Source: Bradyrhizobium frederickii (GTDB lineage Bacteria > Pseudomonadota > Alphaproteobacteria > Rhizobiales > Xanthobacteraceae). Taken from it: 64,000 nt of DNA. Location of the stretch: assembly GCF_004570865.1 (NCBI RefSeq), contig NZ_SPQS01000011.1, forward strand, positions 186,001 to 250,000, written 5' to 3'. The notes below the pieces were generated by a model. It was given only the letters and a program-made list of their open reading frames with translations, did not search any database and was not told where the DNA came from. The position numbers were made by a program, and so were the translations under genes. Shown piece by piece: positions 34,817 to 43,616 of this stretch. Numbering within the stretch: position 1 is the stretch's first letter; every line of letters starts with the position of its first letter.

Positions 34817-35903
34817 AATTCTCGACGAAGCCGACCGTCTGATGACGGTCTGCAATTCCTGCCGCTATTGCGAGGGTCTTTGCGCGGTGTTTCCGGCCAT
34901 GGAGCTGCGCCGCGCCTTCTCTGACGGCGACCTCAACTATCTCGCCAATCTCTGCCATGGCTGCGGCGCCTGCTACGTCGACTGCCAGTTCTCGCCGCCG
35001 CACGAGTTCAACGTCAACGTCCCGAAGACGCTCGCGGTCGCGCGCGCCGAGTCCTATGCGGCCTATGCCTGGCCGGGGGCGCTGTCCGGCGCCTTCGCGC
35101 GCAACGGTCTCGTCATCAGCGTCATCGCCGCGCTCAGCATGGCGGCGTTCATCCTGGGCTTTGCCGCCCTCAACGACCGCAGCGTGCTGTTCGGCGTGCA
35201 CAGCGGTCCCGGCGCTTTCTACAAGCTGATGCCGCACAACGCGATGGCAGCCTTGTTCAGCGCCGCATTGCTCTACGCCGTTTTTGCGCTGGTCATGAGC
35301 GTGCGCGCCTTCTGGCGCGACATCGGCCCTGCGATCGGTGGCCGCGCCGACGGCGGCTCGATCTTCCAGGCGATCCGCGATGCCGGCGAGCTGCGCTATC
35401 TCCATGGCGGCGGCGTCGGCTGCTACAACGAGGACGACAAGCCGACCGACCGGCGCAAGCTCTATCACCACCTGACCTTCTACGGCTTCCTGCTGTGCTT
35501 CGCCGCGACGTCGGTGGCGACGCTCTACCACTATCTGCTCGGCCGCGAGGCGCCGTATCCGTGGTGGGACTTGCCCGTGGTGCTGGGCACGCTCGGCGGC
35601 ATCGGACTGATCATTGGCCCGATCGGTCTGTTCACGGCCAGGATGAGGCGCGATCCGGCGCTGCTCGATGAGAGCCGTTACGGCATGGATGTCGGCTTCA
35701 TCGCCATGCTGTTCCTGACCGGAACGACCGGCATGCTGCTTCTCGTCCTGCGCGAGACCGCCGCCATGGGGCCGCTGCTCGCGCTGCATCTCGGCGCGGT
35801 GTTCGCGCTGTTCATCACCATGCCCTACGGCAAGTTCGTGCACGGCATCTATCGCTTCGCCGCGCTCGTGCGTTACGCGCAGGAGCGGCGGACAGCGGCG
35901 TGA
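34803..35903 (+). CDS. tcuB: Tricarballylate utilisation membrane Fe-S protein TcuB
   Basis: This is 366 residues. A cytoplasmic Cys-rich head (CNSCRYCEGLCAVFP and CHGCGACYVDCQF, eight Cys plus GDLNYLANL) likely binds two Fe-S clusters. About six hydrophobic helices follow with conserved His (KLYHHLTFYGFLLCF, HYLLGREAPY and HLGAVFALFITMPYGKFVHG) that may ligate haem. TcuB re-oxidises the reduced FAD of TcuA and passes electrons to the quinone pool. It resembles CobZ C-terminal domains. The 14-bp overlap with tcuA implies coupled translation. Confidence 0.88.
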   Translation: MHGTRILDEADRLMTVCNSCRYCEGLCAVFPAMELRRAFSDGDLNYLANLCHGCGACYVDCQFSPPHEFNVNVPKTLAVARAESYAAYAWPGALSGAFARNGLVISVIAALSMAAFILGFAALNDRSVLFGVHSGPGAFYKLMPHNAMAALFSAALLYAVFALVMSVRAFWRDIGPAIGGRADGGSIFQAIRDAGELRYLHGGGVGCYNEDDKPTDRRKLYHHLTFYGFLLCFAATSVATLYHYLLGREAPYPWWDLPVVLGTLGGIGLIIGPIGLFTARMRRDPALLDESRYGMDVGFIAMLFLTGTTGMLLLVLRETAAMGPLLALHLGAVFALFITMPYGKFVHGIYRFAALVRYAQERRTAA

Positions 35904-35927
35904 CCGGCGAACCCGGCCCCGCCGCCC

Positions 35928-38900
35928 TTACGCCACCTCGCGCTCCGGCGCGGAGGCCTGCTCGCGCGCCATCGTCGTCGCGGTGACGTAGTCGGTCTTG
36001 CCGGTGCCGAGCAGCGGCACCTTGTCGACCACCATGATCGCCGCGGGCACGGTCAGCTCGGACGCGCCGATCGCCTTGGCCTGGCCCTGCATTGCGCTGC
36101 GCTCGGCGTTCTTCTCCGTCGTCAGCAGCACGATGCGCTCGCCCTTGCGCGGATCGGGGATCGACACCGCGATCGATGCGGCCTGCGGCCACAGCGTGGT
36201 CGCGATGGCTTCGACCGCCGACAGCGAGACCATTTCGCCCGCGATCTTGGCAAAGCGCTTGGCGCGGCCCTTGATGGTGATGAAACCGGCGGCGTCGATC
36301 GCCACGATGTCGCCGGTGTCGTGCCAGCCCTCGGCAAGCTTTTCGAGCACGCCGGGATTTTCGGCCCTGAGGTAACCGAGCATCACGTTCGGCCCGCGCA
36401 CCGAGAGGCGACCGCCTTCCTCGATGCCGGGGACCGGATCGAGGCGGCTTTCCATCAGCGGCGAGAGGCGGCCGACGGTGCCGGGGCGGTTGGCCATCGG
36501 CGTGTTCATCGCCAGCACCGGCGCCGTCTCGGTGACGCCGTAGCCTTCGAGGATGCGGATGCCGTAGCGCTCCATGAACACCTGCCGGGTGCGGTCCTTG
36601 ACCGCCTCGGCGCCGGCGATGACGAGGCGCAGGGTGCGGAAGTCGTAAGGGTGCGCCGACCGCGCATAGCCGGTGAGGAACGTATCGGTGCCGAACAGGA
36701 TGGTGGCGCCGGTCTGGTAGATCAGCTCGGGCACGATCCGGTAGTGCAGCGGCGAGGGGTACATGTAGATCGGAATGCCCGCGAGCATCGGCATCATCAT
36801 GCCGCCGGTGAGGCCGAACGAATGGAACACCGGCAGCACGTTGAACACCTTGTCATTGGCGTTGGCATCGACCCGCGCCAGCGCCTGCGCCGCGTTGGCC
36901 AGGATGTTGCGGTGGGACAGCACCACGCCCTTGGGCGTGCCTTCCGAACCCGACGTGAACAGCACGACGGCGGGATCGTTGGCCTGGCGGACAACGCGCG
37001 GCGTGGTGCCCGCGAGCAGGCCTTTGATCTTGTCGGCCACGCCGATCGAGGCGCGGACGTCCTCGAGATAGACCACGCGCGCCTCGGCGGAGATCGCGGC
37101 CATCAGCTTGTCGAGCTTGCCCTTCTCGATGAACGCCTTCGACGTCAGCACGGTCTTGACCTGCGCGGCCTTCATGGCGGCGAGCACGTTGACCGGGCCG
37201 GCGGAGAAGTTGAGCATCGCCGGCACCCGGCCGCTGTTCTGCAGCGCCATGAAGACGACGGCGACGCCCGCCGAATTCGGCAGCAGCACGCCGACATTCT
37301 CGCCGATTGCGGTGCCGGCCTCCAGCTTGCGGCTCAGGACCTGCGCGCCGAGGATCAGCTTGCGATAGGTCAGCTTGGTGCCGAGCGCATCCTCGATGAT
37401 GACCTTGCCTGTGTCGCGATCGCGATAGGCGTGTCCGAGCGCCTCGAACAGCGAGTGATCGAGCATGGCGTTCTTCACCAGGGCGTCGATCATCACGTCC
37501 TGGAGCGCGGCGCCGGCGGCATTGCGGCGCGCCTTGCCCCTCAGCGCTTGATCGACCGGAAGCTTGACCGGCGGCAGGATGGTGACCGTCACCCGCGGGA
37601 ACCACGAGCGCTTGATCTGGCTGGAATTGAGGTAGCTCAGATGCGAGCGCTGGGCGCCTTCGATGCGGACCGGCACGACCACGGCATCGGCCTTGTCCGC
37701 GATCATCGCGGTGCCGTCATAGACCTTCATCAGCGAGCCGGAGACGGTAATGCGTCCTTCCGGGAAGATCACCACGGGCTCGCCCGCGGCAACGAGCTTG
37801 ATCAGGTCGCGCGCGGCCAGCGGCTTGGTCGGATCCATGGTGTAGTGCTTGACGACGCGCAGGAACGGCTTGGCCCACCAGGCCTTGGCAATGCCGGTAT
37901 CGACCGCGAAGCTGGCGTCGATCGGCAGCACGGCGTGCAGTAGCGGGCCGTCGATCAGGCTGACATGGTTCGGCGCGATCAGCATGCGCGTGCCCGGAGG
38001 CGGCAGGTTTTCCAGCCCGCGCACCTCGGTGCGGAACAGCGCGCGGAACAGCAGACCGCCGAAATCGCGCACGCCTTCCTTGCCCCACTTGGTCAGCACG
38101 AACCACACCGCGCCGAAGCTGGCGACGCCGAGGCCGAAGAAGATCCAGCCGATATGGAGGCCGGCGGCCTGCAGCAACGCGACGAACAGCGAGCCGACCA
38201 CCATGAAGGCGGCCTGCAACACGTTGCCGGCGGCGATGATGCGGGCGCGCTCGGAGGTGGCCGACCAGGCCTGGACCGCGGCAAAGGACGGAACGACGAA
38301 CAAGCCGCCGCCGAACGCGAAGGCGACGAAATCGACCAGCATGCGCAAGCCGGCAAACGAGGTTGCGAAGTCGAGCGCGGCGATGTCGTGGCCCTTGGCG
38401 GTCACACCGATGGCCCAGGCCAGATCGAGCCCGGCGAATCCCATGATGATGGCCCCGATCGGCACCAGCGCGAGGTTCGGACGAACGTGGCTGAGGCTCG
38501 CGGCGAACAGAGAGCCGATGGCGATGCCGATCGCGAAGATGGCAAGACACAGCGTCACCACGCCCTCGGTGCCGCCGACGACTTCCTTCACCAGCGCCGG
38601 CAGCAGCGACAGCACGATGGCGCCGACTAGCCAGAACCAGGACACGATCACGGTGCCGTCCCACAGCCGGTGATCGGCGTGCAGCGTCCTGAGCAGGCTG
38701 ACCGTAGAGGTCCAGGGATTGGCGTCGACGGGCAGGTCGGGCGCGGAGGGCGTTGTCTGCGGAATGCGGGAGGCGAACGCCCATGACAGCAGGGCCAGCA
38801 CGACCACGGCGGATGCGACCCAGCCCATATGCGCGGAGCCGGCCACGAACTGGCCGCCGGCGACGGTGCCGAGCAGGATGGCCATGAAGGTCGCGCCCTC

Positions 38901-39332
38901 GACCAGCGCGTTGCCGGTCGCGAGCTCGCCGAGCTCGAGCTGGTCCGGCAGCATGGCGTATTTCACGGGCCCGAACAGCGCGGCGATGACGCCGAACAGT
39001 GCGAGCGCTGCGAACAAGAGCGGTACCGAGTGCAGGAAGAAGCCGGCGGCGGCAAAGCAGGCTGCGAAGATCTCGGCGAATTTGAGCCGCCGTGCGACGA
39101 CGGACTTGACGTATTTGTCGGCGAGCTGGCCGCCGAGCCCGGACAGGATGAAATAGGGGAAGATGAAGACCGCGCCGGCCACCGTCACCAGCGCATCGCC
39201 GTGGCCGGTTGCGGCACTGTAAAGCAGAATGATGACGAGTGCGTTCTTGAGCACGTTGTCATTGAGCGCCGAGAAGAATTGCGCCCAGAACAGCGGCGCA
39301 AAGCGGCGTGACGACATCAATTCCCTGATCAT
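35928..39332 (-). CDS. Three-domain lysophospholipid transporter-acyltransferase-acyl-ACP ligase (LplT-PlsC-Aas fusion)
   Basis: This is 1134 residues. Residues 1 to about 420 form an MFS domain (FAPLFWAQFFSALNDNVLKNALVI opening, typical of LplT). Then a PlsC acyltransferase with the NHVSLIDGPLLHA catalytic box and FPEGRITVSGS. The C-terminal part is an AMP-forming ligase with LFTSGSEGTPKGVVLSHRN, YGVTETAP and the GWHDTGDI segment. It should flip lysophospholipid inward and re-acylate it, as E. coli LplT plus Aas do. The fusion is known in alphaproteobacteria. The gene has a single-gene layout; its 341-bp upstream gap contains no clear gene. Confidence 0.9.
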   Translation of the reverse strand: MIRELMSSRRFAPLFWAQFFSALNDNVLKNALVIILLYSAATGHGDALVTVAGAVFIFPYFILSGLGGQLADKYVKSVVARRLKFAEIFAACFAAAGFFLHSVPLLFAALALFGVIAALFGPVKYAMLPDQLELGELATGNALVEGATFMAILLGTVAGGQFVAGSAHMGWVASAVVVLALLSWAFASRIPQTTPSAPDLPVDANPWTSTVSLLRTLHADHRLWDGTVIVSWFWLVGAIVLSLLPALVKEVVGGTEGVVTLCLAIFAIGIAIGSLFAASLSHVRPNLALVPIGAIIMGFAGLDLAWAIGVTAKGHDIAALDFATSFAGLRMLVDFVAFAFGGGLFVVPSFAAVQAWSATSERARIIAAGNVLQAAFMVVGSLFVALLQAAGLHIGWIFFGLGVASFGAVWFVLTKWGKEGVRDFGGLLFRALFRTEVRGLENLPPPGTRMLIAPNHVSLIDGPLLHAVLPIDASFAVDTGIAKAWWAKPFLRVVKHYTMDPTKPLAARDLIKLVAAGEPVVIFPEGRITVSGSLMKVYDGTAMIADKADAVVVPVRIEGAQRSHLSYLNSSQIKRSWFPRVTVTILPPVKLPVDQALRGKARRNAAGAALQDVMIDALVKNAMLDHSLFEALGHAYRDRDTGKVIIEDALGTKLTYRKLILGAQVLSRKLEAGTAIGENVGVLLPNSAGVAVVFMALQNSGRVPAMLNFSAGPVNVLAAMKAAQVKTVLTSKAFIEKGKLDKLMAAISAEARVVYLEDVRASIGVADKIKGLLAGTTPRVVRQANDPAVVLFTSGSEGTPKGVVLSHRNILANAAQALARVDANANDKVFNVLPVFHSFGLTGGMMMPMLAGIPIYMYPSPLHYRIVPELIYQTGATILFGTDTFLTGYARSAHPYDFRTLRLVIAGAEAVKDRTRQVFMERYGIRILEGYGVTETAPVLAMNTPMANRPGTVGRLSPLMESRLDPVPGIEEGGRLSVRGPNVMLGYLRAENPGVLEKLAEGWHDTGDIVAIDAAGFITIKGRAKRFAKIAGEMVSLSAVEAIATTLWPQAASIAVSIPDPRKGERIVLLTTEKNAERSAMQGQAKAIGASELTVPAAIMVVDKVPLLGTGKTDYVTATTMAREQASAPEREVA

Positions 39333-39673
39333 GACTAGTCCTGTTTTGGAAAGGCAGCCTGAGGTTGCTACGTTGTCTGTGAAGCGTCACGACCGGAAGC
39401 GCATGGGACGAACGATTGCACGGTGAGGATGCGCCGGCATGCTCTGTCCCCTCGGTTCCTCCGATCCTGTTGGTCTCCTAATGGTCTCGTTAGGTTCGCA
39501 GATATCTGGTCGCGGCCCGCGTCAGCTCGGGCATACCCGGATATGGTCCGGGCGATGAGGAAAACCTGAACCGCATCACGGAGGCCAGCGGGATCGACCG
39601 CGAATGTCCGGGCATGGTGAGTCCTTCGTTGCAACCTGACCCGGAATTCGAGCCGACCCGATGGGCCGGCGTC
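39333..39673. other. Intergenic stretch with no recognised gene
   Basis: This holds the promoter side of the fusion gene and the 3' side of the small gene at 39674. I see only a few short inverted repeats (for example GCCCGCGTCAGCTCGGGC near 39516) and no convincing frame or RNA gene. Confidence 0.4.
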
Positions 39674-39940
39674 TCAGGTCAGATGGGAGAGGTGGCGCAA
39701 GGGCGAGAAGCGGCCGAGAACGCTAAACCTGCGTCCTTGGGGACGTGCACGGTCGCGGCTGGCCCGCCACATCCGGAAGGCCGCCCGACGTTCCGCGAGC
39801 ACGCCGGCGACGTCGCAGGCGTTGGCGATGCGATTGATCGGCGCCATGGCGAACCGCAACAGGGTTCGGCCAAAGCCGGTGACGAGGGCGGCAGCGTCGT
39901 CGACGAAGGTGGCGGCGATATCAACAGCGAGGCTTTGCAT
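39674..39940 (-). CDS. Small hypothetical protein (88 aa), divergent from tetR
   Basis: It starts at ATG 39940 after a GGAGACC ribosome site. The sequence MQSLAVDIAATFVDDAAALVTGFG is followed by a basic, Arg-rich C-terminal half (FRMWRASRDRARPQGRR). It has no domain I recognise. Its promoter faces the two operators at 39964-40006, so it is a likely target of the adjacent TetR-type repressor. Coding status is supported by the ribosome site and arrangement. Confidence 0.6.
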   Translation of the reverse strand: MQSLAVDIAATFVDDAAALVTGFGRTLLRFAMAPINRIANACDVAGVLAERRAAFRMWRASRDRARPQGRRFSVLGRFSPLRHLSHLT

Positions 39941-39963
39941 TTTGCAGGTCTCCGGGTTAATAT

Positions 39964-40006
39964 TGAACAATGTTCACATGAGTAGCTTGAAAATGAACAA
40001 TGTTCA
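39964..40006. promoter_or_regulatory. Twin TetR-type operators TGAACAATGTTCA
   Basis: Perfect 13-bp palindromes occur at 39964-39976 and 39994-40006, with centres 30 bp apart. The second overlaps codons 6-10 of tetR (or its alternative start ATG 39993). The pair lies in the divergent region, so autorepression and control of the 39674 gene are likely. Confidence 0.75.
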
Positions 40007-40628
40007 AGAAGAATCGCTGCGCGACCGGAAAAAAAATCGGCGGCGGCTCCAGATCCTGGAGATCGCGCGCGGCATCATCGCGACTAAGGGATTGAGATCG
40101 TTAAAGGTTCGGGACGTTTCCGAGGCCGCCGGCTGTTCCGTCGGCAGTGTCTATAACGAGTTCGGCGACTTCGACGGGGTGATCCTGACCGTCAACCGGG
40201 AGACCGTTCAGGCCCTCACGGCCCGCCTTCGCGGAGTTCCCGCTGATGACCCCGTGCGCCAGCTCTACGGACTTGCCGCGACCTATCTCGACTTCTTTGC
40301 CGAGCACGCCAATCTGCTGCGCTCGCTGTTCGAGCACCGGATGGAGGATGACCGCCCCTATCCCGACGACATCCTGCAGATGGTGATGGACGCCTTCGCG
40401 CTGATGCATGCGCCGCTGGTGCGGCTGCTGCCGGATGCGGATGACGTGAAGATCGCGCTGCTGTCGCGCACGCTGTTCTCCGCCGTGCACGGCATCATCT
40501 CGCTCGGCCTCGAGGAGCGCATGGTCGCCGTGCCGCCCCAGATGCTGCGCCAGCAGGTCGAGCAGTTTATCGACGCCCATCTCGCCGGCCTCGGCATTTT
40601 GCCGGTGGGCGCACGGCCATCGCGATGA
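39978..40628 (+). CDS. TetR-family transcriptional regulator
   Basis: This is 216 residues from ATG 39978 (alternative ATG 39993; an upstream frame from 39822 looks non-coding). The HTH (RRLQILEIARGIIATKGLRSLKVRDVSEAAGCSVGSVYNEFGDFDGV) is followed by an all-helical ligand domain with SLFEHRMEDDRPYPDDILQM. The ligand is unknown; its C-domain resembles those linked to fatty-acid or aromatic sensing. Two perfect palindromes at its 5' end support autoregulation. It ends 10 bp before the convergent autotransporter stop. Confidence 0.9.
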   Translation: MSSLKMNNVQEESLRDRKKNRRRLQILEIARGIIATKGLRSLKVRDVSEAAGCSVGSVYNEFGDFDGVILTVNRETVQALTARLRGVPADDPVRQLYGLAATYLDFFAEHANLLRSLFEHRMEDDRPYPDDILQMVMDAFALMHAPLVRLLPDADDVKIALLSRTLFSAVHGIISLGLEERMVAVPPQMLRQQVEQFIDAHLAGLGILPVGARPSR

Positions 40629-40638
40629 GGGAGCGCCG

Positions 40639-43287
40639 CTACCAGGCGTATCGCAGGCTCGCAGTGCCGGAATAGGTGGTGCTGCGGGCCGCGAACTCGC
40701 CGTCGAACTTGGCAGACAGGGCAACGCCGTTCGAAAATTTGAGCTCGGCGCCGGCGGATGCGAGCGCGGCGTCCTTCGCCGGCGTCGCACCATTGACGAT
40801 GAAGCTCGCGGCGGGAAGGCCCTGGAATGCGGCGACGAGTGCCGGATCGCTCACCCAATCATGCGCCCAGGCCGCGCGACCGCGCAACGTCAGGACCGCA
40901 TTCGGTGCAATCAGTGTCGTCCGATCGAAGCGCGCGCCGAGTTCGCTCCGTGTGTCGGAGGCGGTGCGGCCCTGATACGTCAGCCCAAGACCGCCGCCCG
41001 CCAGATCAACCTCGGCGTAAGTCGGCGTGCGAAACGCCTGCGCCTGTGCCGCTGCGTATGGCGTGAAGCCGCCGATCGGCGTCGCGAAGCGATAGCCGCC
41101 CTCGATGCGGCCGCCGAAGGTCTGCGCATTGAATTTCGCGGTGAGCTGATTGCTGAACGGCGCGAGGCGGTCTGTCGACATCCAGTGGTTGGCCACGGCC
41201 AGCGAGGCGGCGAAATAGGCCGGGCCGGTACGCACCGCGGTATAGACGCCAGCCTGCAGCGCATCGCTCTTGCCGCCGCCCAGCGCCTGCGCCAGATCCC
41301 ATTTGGTGCCGCCGCCGGAGAGCGCAAAGCCGACGATCGCGTCGCGGCTGACATGATAGTCGGCTCCGGCCGCGACGCCGCCCGCGCGCGCGCTGAGGTC
41401 GTGGCTGCCGATCACGACGGGGTCGCCGCCGGTGCGGTTGGCGCCGCCGAACGCCGTTCCCCAGGCGGTCCAGCGCTCCGCGAAGGTCGGCGCCTTCGCG
41501 GCCGGTACGCCCAAGACCTTGTTGTAGGCCAGCGCAATATCATCCGGAAGCACGGCGCGCGCGGGGTTGAAACCGAGCACGGTGTCGCTTGTGGCATTGC
41601 CGAAGGTCCCGCGTCCGCTGACGAATGGATCGAGCATGAGGCCGAGGAACTGGCCCGTGAACTGGAAAGCGCCCTGCTGGGCTCCTGTCGCGGCTTCCCC
41701 CGAAAGTTGGTCCATGCTGTAGCGGAGCTGGGCATCGCTCTGGCCGGCGAACGATGCCAGGAAGGGCAGGTTGGGGCCGAACGCGCTCAATGCGCCGGCC
41801 ACGGCCTTCTGGTTCTGCGTTTGGGCGACGGATTGGAACACGGCCGTGTTGTAATTGAGCGTCAGGAATACCGAGAGCCCATCGTAGCTCAGGGCGGAGG
41901 TGAAGAACTGCGGATTGTATCCGCTCAGCGTGACGTTTGCGAAGGATCCGGTGACGCCGGTCGTCGTGCTGAGGATCGTGTATTGCGTCGATGCGCCGTA
42001 GGCGCCGGCAAGCGTGGTGACGGCGACGGTGCCGCCTGTCAGCGTCGCGCTCATGGCGGCAATCTTGTCTGATTGTCCGGCCGCGTTGACCGAGATCGCG
42101 TACGTCGACCCTGACTGGAACGCTGCATTGGTGTTGACGATTAGTTGACCGAGATTGCCGGGCGCGACCCTGCCGCCCGACAGCACTGTGAGCGATCCGA
42201 TCATGCCGCTGCCACTGAGCGTGCCGCCGGTCACGATCGTCGCGATGTTGGCCATCGTGCCGTTGACGATGAGGGTGCCGGCCTGGACGTCCATGGTCGC
42301 CGTGTCCGTCGTCGAACCCGTCAGTGTCCAGGTGGAACTGCCGGTCTTTTCCAGCACCTCGAATTCCCGGAACTGACCGGCCGCGCCGAATGTGCCGAGG
42401 TCGAACGTCGCGTTGGCGGTCCCGCCCAGGCGCAACGTGTCCAGTCCGTTGCCGCCCAGGACCCAGCCCGTGACGCTCGATCCCGCCCGCAACTCGAACA
42501 CGTCGTTGCCGTTCTTGAGATCTACGGCCGTGCTGGCGCCGGTCATGATCGTGCCGGAGTTGATGACGGTGTCCTGATTGGCCGAGCCGAGGATCGCGGA
42601 GCCGGTGGCGCTCGAGATCGTGCCTGCGTTGTTGACGATATTCCCGGCGCCCGCGCCGTTGAGATCGACAGCCCCGACATTGCTGGCCTGGACAACGCCG
42701 CCCGACAGGACGTTCACCTGGTTGTTCGCCGATCCGTTGCCGATCCCAATGCCGCTCGTTATGGGCGCGGCGCTTCCAACCGTCCCCCCGATGACGACGA
42801 CGTTGTTGCTGGAATTGGACAGGGCGAGTGCCGTAGTTCCGACGGCCGACGACCCGACAACGGCACCCGCATCTATCGTGACAACGTTGTTGTTGCTGCC
42901 GCTGACCAATGTAATGCCGTCGCTGTTGGCCGACGTGATCGTCGCGTTGCCGGAAACATTGATCGCGCCATTGGATGCGGCCTCGAAGACGACGCCCGCA
43001 AAGGCGGGGTCGTTTACGGACGTCGCGGTGCCGTCACCGATGTTGACGGTGACGCCGCTGACCGCAGGTGCCGTCTTGACGAGGGTGTTTCCCGCGCCGG
43101 TGCAGGTGATCGAATCGCCCGATTGGAGCGCCGTCTGCGAACCGCTACCGGTAATCACGCAGGCCGCTGCTGCCGGCGCGGTGAACCAGGGCAGTGTGGT
43201 ACCCGCAGCAAGAGCACTGATCGCGGTGCTCAAGAGGAGCGCGTGTCGCGGGCGCGTCGTTGCAGCGCTGACGTACGGCGAGGTCAT
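40639..43287 (-). CDS. Autotransporter with beta-helix passenger
   Basis: This is 882 residues from ATG 43287 (TTG 43311 is an alternative). A signal region (ISALAAGTTLPWFTAPAAAA) leads to a passenger of repeat-like strands rich in N/G/T/V (SGNATITSANSDGITLVSG, NNVVTIDAGAVVG, SGSGMIGSLTVLSGGRVAPGN), the pattern of a right-handed beta-helix. The last 270 residues form the translocator barrel, from about TFAERWTAWGTAFGG to a C-terminal aromatic (SLRYAW). It is surface-exposed or secreted through the barrel. No catalytic Ser or protease motif is obvious, so an adhesive role is more likely than a proteolytic one. Confidence 0.87.
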   Translation of the reverse strand: MTSPYVSAATTRPRHALLLSTAISALAAGTTLPWFTAPAAAACVITGSGSQTALQSGDSITCTGAGNTLVKTAPAVSGVTVNIGDGTATSVNDPAFAGVVFEAASNGAINVSGNATITSANSDGITLVSGSNNNVVTIDAGAVVGSSAVGTTALALSNSSNNVVVIGGTVGSAAPITSGIGIGNGSANNQVNVLSGGVVQASNVGAVDLNGAGAGNIVNNAGTISSATGSAILGSANQDTVINSGTIMTGASTAVDLKNGNDVFELRAGSSVTGWVLGGNGLDTLRLGGTANATFDLGTFGAAGQFREFEVLEKTGSSTWTLTGSTTDTATMDVQAGTLIVNGTMANIATIVTGGTLSGSGMIGSLTVLSGGRVAPGNLGQLIVNTNAAFQSGSTYAISVNAAGQSDKIAAMSATLTGGTVAVTTLAGAYGASTQYTILSTTTGVTGSFANVTLSGYNPQFFTSALSYDGLSVFLTLNYNTAVFQSVAQTQNQKAVAGALSAFGPNLPFLASFAGQSDAQLRYSMDQLSGEAATGAQQGAFQFTGQFLGLMLDPFVSGRGTFGNATSDTVLGFNPARAVLPDDIALAYNKVLGVPAAKAPTFAERWTAWGTAFGGANRTGGDPVVIGSHDLSARAGGVAAGADYHVSRDAIVGFALSGGGTKWDLAQALGGGKSDALQAGVYTAVRTGPAYFAASLAVANHWMSTDRLAPFSNQLTAKFNAQTFGGRIEGGYRFATPIGGFTPYAAAQAQAFRTPTYAEVDLAGGGLGLTYQGRTASDTRSELGARFDRTTLIAPNAVLTLRGRAAWAHDWVSDPALVAAFQGLPAASFIVNGATPAKDAALASAGAELKFSNGVALSAKFDGEFAARSTTYSGTASLRYAW

Positions 43288-43453
43288 CCAATGATTCCAA
43301 GGCAACTGCAAACTCCGTTCGCGATGCGGTCCGGATGGAATCCGGCCAGCAACGCTGGGCGATTGCTATGCTTAGTGATGGAGGCCTTGGCCTTCTTGGA
43401 CCAGCGCGCAAAGCGAAGTGTCGAAATGCGAAAGACGCAACGTTTTCGGGAAT

Positions 43454-43475
43454 GTTGTGGCCGGGGTACCACAAC
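43454..43475. promoter_or_regulatory. Inverted repeat in the gap before the autotransporter
   Basis: GTTGTGG-N8-CCACAAC is a perfect 7-bp inverted repeat about 170 bp upstream of the autotransporter start. It could be a regulator site or an RNA hairpin. The rest of 43312-43616 has no gene I can support. Confidence 0.4.
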
Positions 43476-43616
43476 CGGGGCGTTGCGGCCCTGCGCCTTA
43501 CGCAACGCTGCTCAGGAGGCAGTTGTGCAGGCCTGGAGCGCACCCGGCCTGATCCCGCTTGCGTCCGAGCGGCCGGTCCTCGTGGCTGACGAGATGAAGC
43601 GGCTCGCAGGCGGCGA

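Noticed and set aside
43335..43589. Open frames in the gap before the autotransporter
   Set aside because: Short, no ribosome site, biased composition and no conserved motif on either strand.
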